The notes under the pieces were generated by a model, which was not told the origin of the DNA, ran no database searches, and saw only the letters and a list, made by a program, of their open reading frames with translations. Below are positions 1 to 8,241 of a DNA stretch of 10,723 nucleotides, piece after piece (within the stretch, counting starts at the first letter, position 1; every line of letters begins with the position of its first letter). The stretch covers positions 1 through 10,723 of the forward strand of contig CACYEO010000129.1 in assembly GCA_902773475.1 (NCBI GenBank), read 5' to 3'. This DNA is from an uncultured bacterium. Its GTDB lineage: Bacteria; Verrucomicrobiota; Kiritimatiellia; RFP12; UBA1067. Made by a program: the position numbers and the translations under genes.

Positions 1-557
1 CCTTCCTGATGCCTATCGAAGACATCTTCTCGATCGAAGGCCGCGGCACCGTGGTGACCGGCCGTGTCGAGCGCGGAATCGTGAAGGTCGGCGACGAAGT
101 CGAACTCGTCGGCATCCGTCCCACCGCCAAGACCGCAGTCACGGGCGTTGAAATGTTCCGCAAGACGCTCGACCAGGGCCAGGCGGGCGACAACGTCGGC
201 TGCCTCCTCCGCGGCACGAAGAAGGAAGAAGTGGAACGCGGCCAGGTTCTCGCGAAGCCGGGTTCCATCACGCCCCACACCGAATTCAACGGCCAGGTCT
301 ACGTCCTCACGAAGGAAGAAGGCGGCCGCCACACGGCGTTCTTCAAGGGCTACCGTCCGCAGTTCTACATCCGCACGACGGACGTGACCGGCGACATCGA
401 GCTGCCCGAAGGCGTCGAAATGGTCATGCCGGGCGACAACGTCAACATCGACGTGAAGCTCATCGCTCCTGTCGCTCTCGAAGACAAGATGCGCTTCGCA
501 ATCCGCGAAGGCGGCCGCACGGTCGGCGCCGGCACGGTTTCGAAGATCATCAAGTAA
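1..557 (+). CDS. tuf: Elongation factor Tu, 3' part (domains 2 and 3)
   Basis: EF-Tu is the cytoplasmic GTPase that delivers aminoacyl-tRNA to the ribosomal A site. The reading frame enters from the window edge (first whole codon at position 3, reading F-L-M-P) and ends with TAA at 555-557, so the ATG at 9 is an internal methionine and not the start. About 184 C-terminal residues are visible. Domain 2 begins with the family sequence PIEDIFSIEGRGTVVTGRVE; domain 3 shows EEGGRHTAFFKGYRPQFYIR, and the protein ends in FAIREGGRTVGAGTVSKIIK, close to the E. coli end. The GTPase domain with its G-motifs lies upstream, outside the window. Nothing in the visible part looks damaged. Its place directly before rpmG, tRNA-Trp, secE and nusG is the usual arrangement for a bacterial tuf copy; whether the genome has a second copy cannot be told. 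Confidence 0.98.
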   Translation, partial: FLMPIEDIFSIEGRGTVVTGRVERGIVKVGDEVELVGIRPTAKTAVTGVEMFRKTLDQGQAGDNVGCLLRGTKKEEVERGQVLAKPGSITPHTEFNGQVYVLTKEEGGRHTAFFKGYRPQFYIRTTDVTGDIELPEGVEMVMPGDNVNIDVKLIAPVALEDKMRFAIREGGRTVGAGTVSKIIK

Positions 558-629
558 TCCGGAAGTCCGGATTCCTGTGGGTCCGGATGCGCGCGCCGCC
601 TGCCAGGGCGGGCGGCGCGCGGCGTCCGG
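556..629 (+). other. Stem-loops in the tuf-rpmG spacer
   Basis: Two inverted repeats follow the tuf stop codon. The first is AATCCGGA at 556-563 facing TCCGGATT at 566-573. The second is a perfect 10-bp stem, GCGCGCCGCC at 591-600 with GGCGGCGCGC at 611-620, closing a 10-nt loop; flanking CCGGA (583-587) and TCCGG (625-629) could lengthen it after an internal loop. No run of T follows, so this does not look like an intrinsic terminator. More likely roles are RNA processing, protection of the tuf 3' end, or a pause site between tuf and the smaller genes. The structures are read from complementarity only; no folding was computed. Confidence 0.5.
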
Positions 630-656
630 TTCATGAAGAAAGCAGAAGGTGTTCAA

Positions 657-809
657 ATGCCTCGCGATTTGGCGATACTCGCTTGCACGGAATGCAAGCG
701 TCGCAACTATACGACCACGCGCAACAAGCGCACGATGACTGAACGCGTCGAAAAGGTGAAATACTGCCCGTTCGACAAGAAACACACCGTGCACAAGGAA
801 GTCAAGTAA
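657..809 (+). CDS. rpmG: 50S ribosomal protein L33
   Basis: This 50-residue protein reads MPRDLAILACTECKRRNYTT at its start and ends in KHTVHKEVK, an unmistakable L33 of the zinc-ribbon type. L33 sits near the E site of the large subunit. The first zinc pair is present (C10, C13), but of the second pair only C37 is seen: the sequence is YCPFDKKH, with Asp at position 40 where zinc-binding L33 proteins normally have the fourth Cys. The site is therefore C-C-C-D, which may still hold zinc, bind it weakly, or not bind it. The start at 657 is chosen because it gives the usual MPR(D/E) N-terminus and has AAGG at 646-649, seven bases upstream; an in-frame ATG at 633 would add eight residues not typical of the family. 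tRNA-Trp and secE follow, the normal context for this gene. Confidence 0.96.
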   Translation: MPRDLAILACTECKRRNYTTTRNKRTMTERVEKVKYCPFDKKHTVHKEVK

Positions 810-824
810 GGCGCGTACCGATTT

Positions 825-899
825 AGGGCAGTAGCACAACGGTCAGTGCGGCGGTCTCCAAAACCGTTGATGGGAGTTCGATTCTCTCCTGCCCTGCCA
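825..899 (+). tRNA. trnW: tRNA-Trp (anticodon CCA)
   Basis: A full cloverleaf can be drawn. The acceptor stem is AGGGCAG (825-831) with CTGCCCT (889-895). The D stem is GCAC (834-837) with GTGC (846-849), and the loop contains the invariant GG at 841-842. The anticodon stem is GCGGT (851-855) with ACCGT (863-867), closed by one G-T wobble, and the loop CTCCAAA carries anticodon CCA at 858-860. The variable loop has 4 nt. The T stem is GGGAG (872-876) with CTCTC (884-888), loop TTCGATT. The discriminator is G (896), as in other bacterial tRNA-Trp, and CCA (897-899) is encoded. The gene lies 15 nt after rpmG and 18 nt before secE, so it is most likely released from a shared transcript by RNase P and 3' processing. 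Confidence 0.98.
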
Positions 900-917
900 A
901 TCTGGAAGCTGGCGGCT

Positions 918-1151
918 ATGAAGAACTTTTTCAGCAAACTCGGATCCTACCTTTCATCAGTCGGGGACGAAGCCAAGAAGGTTTCGTGGCCCGGCAGGCG
1001 CGAACTCGTGGATTCGTCCGTGGTCGTCATCGTCTTCATTGTGATTCTTTCGGTGACAACGCTCGTCTACGACACGGGAATCCGCAAGTTCATAGACGTC
1101 GCGGTTCCTTCCTCCGCTCCGGCGGCGCAGCAGGCGCAGGGGGCGCGATGA
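918..1151 (+). CDS. secE: Preprotein translocase subunit SecE
   Basis: SecE is the small inner-membrane subunit that clamps the SecY channel. The 77-residue product has an amphipathic N-terminal stretch, the family motif EAKKVSWP (residues 18-25), and one membrane span of about residues 34-51 (SVVVIVFIVILSVTTLVY region), then a short periplasmic-side segment and an Ala/Gln-rich tail. One span is the common minimal form; E. coli SecE has three. The start at 918 gives the normal N-terminus; the frame is open back to 846, but that would read through the tRNA. The ribosome site is weak: only GGAAG at 904-908 in the 18 nt left after the tRNA CCA end. The stop overlaps the nusG start as ATGA (1148-1151), so the two are probably translationally coupled. 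Confidence 0.95.
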   Translation: MKNFFSKLGSYLSSVGDEAKKVSWPGRRELVDSSVVVIVFIVILSVTTLVYDTGIRKFIDVAVPSSAPAAQQAQGAR

Positions 1152-1777
1152 AGAAGGAATGGTTCGTGCTCCACACCCTGACCGGACAGGAAGGGAACGT
1201 GGAGAAGTCCATCAACGCCCGCGTGAAGCAGGAGTCGATGGAGGAATACGTGGGGCGCTGCGTGATTCCCATGCAGTCCGTGCAGATCAAGAAAGAGGGC
1301 CAGAAGGCCCGCACGGTGAAGCGCAAGAAGTTTCCGGGATACGTTGTGGTGGAGCTTGCGCTCTACGATGACGACGCGGTGGCGCGTTCGGCGGATTCCG
1401 CCGGAAAGAAGCCCGTCGTGGAGCGCACATGGCAGTTCGTGCGCGCCACGCCCGGCGTGATGGGGTTCCTCGGCGGCGACAGGCCGCTTCCCCTGCGCCC
1501 CGACGAAGTGGACAGCATTTTCGGCGGCGCGTCCGGCGGCCAGGCTCCGAAGCCCGAGCGTCCTAAAGTCGAAATCGATTTCGAAGTAAACAATACCGTA
1601 AAGATCAAGGACGGCCCGTTCATGGGTTTGACGGGCGTCGTCGCAGTAGTGGATCCCGGCCGGGACAAACTCAAGGTGGAAGTTTCGATCTTCAACCGCA
1701 AGGTCCAGGTCGACGTCGAATACTGGCAGGTGGAACTGGTGCGTCCCGGCGACGCGCAGGCTCCCGCCGCCGAATGA
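1148..1777 (+). CDS. nusG: Transcription termination/antitermination factor NusG
   Basis: NusG binds RNA polymerase through its N-terminal NGN domain and contacts Rho or ribosomal protein S10 through its C-terminal KOW domain. The 209-residue product starts MKKEWFVLHTLTGQEGNVEK; FPGY lies at 62-65, TPGVMGFLGG at 101-110, and the KOW domain at about 151-195 (VKIKDGPFMGLTGVV, then VSIFNRKVQVDVEYWQVE). The segment after FPGYVVVEL (about residues 71-95, LYDDDAVARSADSAGKKPVV region) is roughly 18 residues longer than in E. coli. A charged Pro-rich linker (about 127-140) joins the domains and an Ala/Pro-rich tail ends the protein. The start at 1148 overlaps the secE stop by four bases, with AGGGGG at 1138-1143 as likely ribosome site. 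The frame is open from 986, but those extra residues are only a shadow of secE. Confidence 0.97.
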   Translation: MKKEWFVLHTLTGQEGNVEKSINARVKQESMEEYVGRCVIPMQSVQIKKEGQKARTVKRKKFPGYVVVELALYDDDAVARSADSAGKKPVVERTWQFVRATPGVMGFLGGDRPLPLRPDEVDSIFGGASGGQAPKPERPKVEIDFEVNNTVKIKDGPFMGLTGVVAVVDPGRDKLKVEVSIFNRKVQVDVEYWQVELVRPGDAQAPAAE

Positions 1778-1780
1778 GAC

Positions 1781-1842
1781 TGTAAAAGCGTTTCCGTCCG
1801 CACCGGCAGGGATACCGGGAGGAAGCGCGGAAAGAGGAAAAC
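1781..1842 (+). promoter_or_regulatory. Possible folded leader of rplK-rplA (L1 site candidate)
   Basis: The 65-nt spacer between nusG and rplK can form an imperfect hairpin: TTTCCG (1791-1796) with CGGAAA (1828-1833), CGC (1799-1801) with GCG (1825-1827), and CCGG (1803-1806) with CCGG (1815-1818), with uneven internal loops and an 8-nt end loop. The 3' arm runs into the purine-rich ribosome site of rplK (about 1831-1840). In other bacteria ribosomal protein L1 represses the rplK-rplA pair by binding an mRNA hairpin with an asymmetric internal loop at this place. The position fits, but I could not match the known L1 recognition bases with confidence, so this is a suggestion. Confidence 0.3.
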
Positions 1843-2268
1843 ATGGCCAAGAAGGTCAAGGGAGTGATCAAGCTCCAGATTCCGGCCGGCGCGGCGAATC
1901 CCGCACCTCCGGTCGGTCCCGCCCTCGGTACGCAGGGCGTGAACATCATGGCGTTCTGCAAGGAGTTCAACGCCAAGACCGCGAAGCAGGCGGGTCTCGT
2001 GATACCGGTGATCATCACCGTGTACCAGGACCGCAGCTTCTCGCTCGAGTTCAAGTCCCCGCCCGCCGCGACGCTTCTCAAGAAGGAAGCGGGCCTCGCG
2101 AAGGGTTCGGCGGTCCCCAACAAGAACAAAGTCGGCAAAGTGACCCGCGAACAGCTCAAGAAGATCGTCGAAATCAAGAAGGCCGATCTCAATACGAGCG
2201 ACGTAGAGGCCGCAATGCGCATGATCGCGGGTACGGCCCGCAACATGGGCATCGAGGTTGTGGACTGA
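1843..2268 (+). CDS. rplK: 50S ribosomal protein L11
   Basis: L11 binds the GTPase-associated region of 23S rRNA at the base of the L12 stalk and is needed for the factor-dependent steps and the stringent response. The product has 141 residues, the same as E. coli L11. The N-terminal domain shows the conserved stretch PAGAANPAPPVGPALGTQGV (residues 14-33) followed by NIMAFCKEFN; the prolines around 22-23, in the thiostrepton-contacting part of the family, are kept. The C-terminal RNA-binding domain runs from about residue 76 and ends with the signature MIAGTARNMGIEVVD. The ATG at 1843 follows AAAGAGGAAA (1831-1840). rplA begins 13 nt after the stop, so the two are surely cotranscribed. Confidence 0.98.
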   Translation: MAKKVKGVIKLQIPAGAANPAPPVGPALGTQGVNIMAFCKEFNAKTAKQAGLVIPVIITVYQDRSFSLEFKSPPAATLLKKEAGLAKGSAVPNKNKVGKVTREQLKKIVEIKKADLNTSDVEAAMRMIAGTARNMGIEVVD

Positions 2269-2274
2269 AAGGAG
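2268..2274 (+). promoter_or_regulatory. Ribosome binding site of rplA
   Basis: AAAGGAG lies seven bases before the ATG at 2282 and overlaps the last base of the rplK stop codon. It fixes the rplA start at 2282 rather than at the in-frame ATG at 2258, which would sit inside rplK and lacks such a site. Confidence 0.8.
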
Positions 2275-2281
2275 CGGTGCC

Positions 2282-2977
2282 ATGGCAAAACACGGCAAGA
2301 AACACCAGAACAATCTCAAGGCGGCCCCCAAGGCCGCAGTCTCCGTCGCCGAGGCGGTCGATTTCATCAAGGCCCATCCCGGCGCGAAGTTCGACGAAAC
2401 CGTCGACGTCTACATGCGTCTCGGCGCGAACCTCGCCAAGGGCGACACTCCCGTGCGCGGCACGGTCAAGCTTCCCCACGGTTCCGGCAAGAAGGTGCGC
2501 GTGATAGTGTTCGCGGCCGGCACGGCCGCGGACCAGGCCAAGGCCGCCGGCGCCGATGAAGTGGGTCTCGACGACCTCATCGCGAAGGTCAAGGGCGGCT
2601 GGACCGATTTCGACGTGGCGATCGCAACGACGGACGCGATGAAGTCCGTGCGTTCGGTGGCCCGCGTGCTCGGCCCGCGCGGCTTGATGCCGAACCCCAA
2701 GACCGGCACGGTCACGGACGATCCCGCCACGGCGGTCAACGAGTCCAAGGCCGGCAAGGTCGACTTCCGCATGGACAAGACGGGCAACGTCAGCGTCGTG
2801 GCGGGCAAGCGCTCGTTCGACGCGCAGAAGCTCGTCGAGAACATCAACGCCGTCGTTTCCGCGGTCCAGGCGGCAAGGCCGGCCGCGGTCAAAGGCGTGT
2901 TCATCAAGTCCCTCACCGTTTCGTCCACGATGGGCGTTGGCGTGCCGGTGGTTCTTACGTCCGACACCGCCATCTGA
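2282..2977 (+). CDS. rplA: 50S ribosomal protein L1
   Basis: L1 forms the mobile L1 stalk that guides deacylated tRNA out of the E site; in many bacteria it also represses its own mRNA. The product has 231 residues (E. coli 234). The family signature LGPRGLMPNPKTGTVT sits at about residues 130-145, and the ends KAGKVDFRMDKTGNV and KGVFIKSLTVSSTMGVG match domain 1, which is made from both termini. Domain 2 occupies the middle (about 68-155). The N-terminus is Lys/His-rich (MAKHGKKHQNNLKAAPKAAV), as expected for an rRNA-binding tail. The rplJ start lies only 11 nt beyond the stop, so there is no space for the L10-binding leader that usually separates the two genes. Confidence 0.98.
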   Translation: MAKHGKKHQNNLKAAPKAAVSVAEAVDFIKAHPGAKFDETVDVYMRLGANLAKGDTPVRGTVKLPHGSGKKVRVIVFAAGTAADQAKAAGADEVGLDDLIAKVKGGWTDFDVAIATTDAMKSVRSVARVLGPRGLMPNPKTGTVTDDPATAVNESKAGKVDFRMDKTGNVSVVAGKRSFDAQKLVENINAVVSAVQAARPAAVKGVFIKSLTVSSTMGVGVPVVLTSDTAI

Positions 2978-2988
2978 GGAGTTCCGCC

Positions 2989-3525
2989 ATGAAGGAAAAG
3001 AAAATCCGCATCGAGAAGAAGTCGATCCTCGATGAAGTGATCGGCCGCGTGGAGAACTCCGCGTACTGCTTTATGATCAACTACGACGGCCTGACCGTCG
3101 ACGTCATGACGAAACTGCGCCGCGAACTCGACGCGCAGTCTTCGAAGATGACGGTGATCAAGAACACGTTCCTCGCGAACGTCGCGAAGAAGCAGGAATG
3201 GCCCGAAGGCGCCGAAAAGTGGTTCTCCGGCCCCACGGCCATCGTGACCGGCTCCGGCGACGTTTCGGAAGTCGCGAAGATTCTCGTGAAGTTCGCAAAG
3301 GACAACGAGAAGATGCACGTGAAGGGAGCCGACTTCGAGAAGCAGCTCCTCGGACCTTCGGAAGTCGAGGCGCTCTCCGAGCTCCCGTCGAAGGACACGA
3401 TGCGCGCGATGCTCCTCTCCACGCTCAACGCGCCGGCCACGAAACTCGTGCGCGTGTTCAACGCTTCGCTGCTCCAGCTGCTCTACGCCCTCAAGGCGTA
3501 CGAGGAGAAGGGCGGCGCGAAGTAA
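2989..3525 (+). CDS. rplJ: 50S ribosomal protein L10
   Basis: L10 anchors the L12 dimers to the ribosome next to L11. The 178-residue product has an N-terminal rRNA-binding domain (about 1-130, with MTVIKNTFLANVA and FSGPTAIV as recognisable pieces) and a long C-terminal helix from about residue 133 (LPSKDTMRAM) to 175 that carries the L12-binding segments. E. coli L10 has 165 residues and binds two L12 dimers; Thermotoga L10 is near 179 residues and binds three. The end here (LVRVFNASLLQLLYALKAYEEK) resembles the longer type, so three dimers are likely. This is inference from length and pattern. GAGGAG at 2976-2981 is the ribosome site, overlapping the end of the rplA stop codon. Confidence 0.97.
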   Translation: MKEKKIRIEKKSILDEVIGRVENSAYCFMINYDGLTVDVMTKLRRELDAQSSKMTVIKNTFLANVAKKQEWPEGAEKWFSGPTAIVTGSGDVSEVAKILVKFAKDNEKMHVKGADFEKQLLGPSEVEALSELPSKDTMRAMLLSTLNAPATKLVRVFNASLLQLLYALKAYEEKGGAK

Positions 3526-3637
3526 AAAAATCGTAAAAGCCGCCATTCTCCCCCGCGGCGGGTGCCGCGCGGCGTGAAGAACAGGCGGCGTCTCCGGGCG
3601 GGCAAGTCCCGCCGGGTTGAATGAAAGGAAGAAAGAA
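3526..3637 (+). promoter_or_regulatory. Structured spacer between rplJ and rplL
   Basis: This 112-nt gap holds no gene. It starts with an A-rich stretch after the rplJ stop, then has two GC-rich inverted repeats: CGCGGC (3554-3559) with GCCGCG (3564-3569) around a GGGT loop, and GGCGGG (3597-3602) with CCCGCC (3608-3613) around a 5-nt loop, the latter extendable by CC (3594-3595) and GG (3615-3616) past one mismatch. No T-run follows either, so neither is an intrinsic terminator. A role in mRNA processing, stability or differential translation of rplL would fit the need for several L12 copies per L10, but the sequence shows only the potential to fold. Confidence 0.45.
3624..3631 (+). promoter_or_regulatory. 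Ribosome binding site of rplL
   Basis: AAAGGAAG stands six bases before the ATG at 3638. It supports that start over the in-frame TTG at 3617, which would add a seven-residue head (MNERKKE) encoded by the ribosome site itself and not found in L12 proteins. Confidence 0.75.
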
Positions 3638-4012
3638 ATGACCCAGGAAGAAGTGATCGAGTATCTGAGCGGCCTGTCCGTTCTCGACATCTCCAAGCTC
3701 GTGAAGGCTCTCGAAGAGAAGTGGGGCGTCACCGCCGCCGCTCCCGTCGCCGTCGCAGCGGGCCCCGCAGCCGGCGCCGCCGCTCCCGCGGCCGAAGAGA
3801 AGACCGAATTCACGGTCGAGCTCACCGAAGCGGGCGGCAACAAGATCGCCGTCATCAAGGAAGTGCGCGCCATCACCGGTCTCGGCCTCAAGGATGCGAA
3901 GGACCTCGTGGAAGCCGCTCCGAAGCCGGTCAAGGAAGGCGTCGCCAAGGACGAAGCCGAAAAGATCAAGGCCCAGCTCGAAAAGGCCGGCGCCAAGGTC
4001 ACGCTCAAGTAA
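3638..4012 (+). CDS. rplL: 50S ribosomal protein L7/L12
   Basis: L12 is the multi-copy stalk protein that recruits and activates the translational GTPases. The 124-residue product has the three normal parts: an N-terminal dimerisation region (residues 1-30, EVIEYLSGLSVLDISKLVKA), an Ala/Pro/Gly-rich hinge (about 31-53), and the C-terminal factor-binding domain (54-124) with TEFTVEL, IKEVRAITGLGLKDAKDLVE and the ending GAKVTLK. All match the family in length and order. It is set apart from rplJ by a structured 112-nt spacer and is followed 13 nt later by a strong intrinsic terminator, so it is the last gene of the ribosomal-protein part of the cluster and a natural place for transcription to be reduced before the polymerase genes. 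Confidence 0.98.
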   Translation: MTQEEVIEYLSGLSVLDISKLVKALEEKWGVTAAAPVAVAAGPAAGAAAPAAEEKTEFTVELTEAGGNKIAVIKEVRAITGLGLKDAKDLVEAAPKPVKEGVAKDEAEKIKAQLEKAGAKVTLK

Positions 4013-4025
4013 GACGCTTGGGCGA

Positions 4026-4070
4026 CGGACGGGGACGCGCGCCGTTTTGCGCGCGCCCGTCCGCTTTTTT
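4026..4070 (+). terminator. Intrinsic terminator/attenuator between rplL and rpoB
   Basis: CGGACGGG (4026-4033) pairs with CCCGTCCG (4056-4063), and after a 2-nt bulge CGCGCGC (4036-4042) pairs with GCGCGCG (4049-4055) around a 6-nt loop. Six T residues (4065-4070) follow two bases after the last paired base, counting C4064. This is a textbook Rho-independent terminator for the + strand; the other strand has no T-run on its side. In E. coli a terminator at the same place stops most, but not all, transcripts so that rpoBC is made at a lower level than the ribosomal proteins; the same role is inferred here. Confidence 0.9.
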
Positions 4071-4252
4071 GCGTTTGCGGAACAGTTAACAAAGTGGCCG
4101 CTTACCACACTTCATCCGCCAGCGCAGACGTTCGCAGGCCCGGGTTTTCCCCGGAGCCTCCGCTACACGGGGCAGGTCCGGCCTGACGCCGCCCGCCCGC
4201 AGACAGATTCCATACATCGGCGTTTAGCCGCACACGACAGCAGGTAAGCGTT
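4071..4252 (+). promoter_or_regulatory. Untranslated leader of rpoB
   Basis: This 182-nt stretch carries no supported gene. It has a stem-loop at 4137-4158 (GGC, then CCGGG, loop TTTTC, CCCGG, a bulged A, GCC) and a smaller one with CAGG (4173-4176) and CCTG (4182-4185). No T-tract follows. A TTAACA at 4086-4091 resembles a -35 box but has no convincing -10 partner. The rpoB start has only a weak AGG (4242-4244) in front. The leader may serve autogenous control of the polymerase genes or simply be the exit from the terminator; I cannot decide between them. Confidence 0.4.
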
Positions 4253-8218
<3,966 letters not shown>

Positions 8219-8226
8219 CCACGGCG

Positions 8227-8232
8227 AAAGGA
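8227..8232 (+). promoter_or_regulatory. Ribosome binding site of rpoC
   Basis: AAAGGA lies nine bases before the ATG at 8242, in the 23-nt gap after rpoB, and supports that start for rpoC. Confidence 0.75.
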
Positions 8233-8241
8233 CACGCATAA

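Noticed and set aside
633..656. In-frame upstream ATG for rpmG
   Set aside because: It would overlap the likely ribosome site and add residues foreign to the L33 family.
846..917. Upstream in-frame start for secE within the tRNA
   Set aside because: It would read the tRNA-Trp gene as protein; the SecE N-terminus at 918 is normal.
986..1147. Upstream in-frame start for nusG within secE
   Set aside because: The extra 54 residues are an out-of-frame reading of secE; NusG begins normally at 1148.
2410..4092. A 560-codon minus-strand frame over rplA, rplJ and rplL
   Set aside because: It covers three certain ribosomal-protein genes and a terminator, and its product looks like translated GC-rich antisense.
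4086..4115. TTAACA with CTTCAT 18 nt downstream as an rpoB promoter
   Set aside because: The -35 is close to consensus, but the -10 matches only three of six bases, with no support from position or extended elements.
4094..4189. A short GTG-started frame in the rpoB leader (about 30 codons)
   Set aside because: There is no ribosome site in front and the product resembles no known leader peptide; chance is a sufficient explanation.
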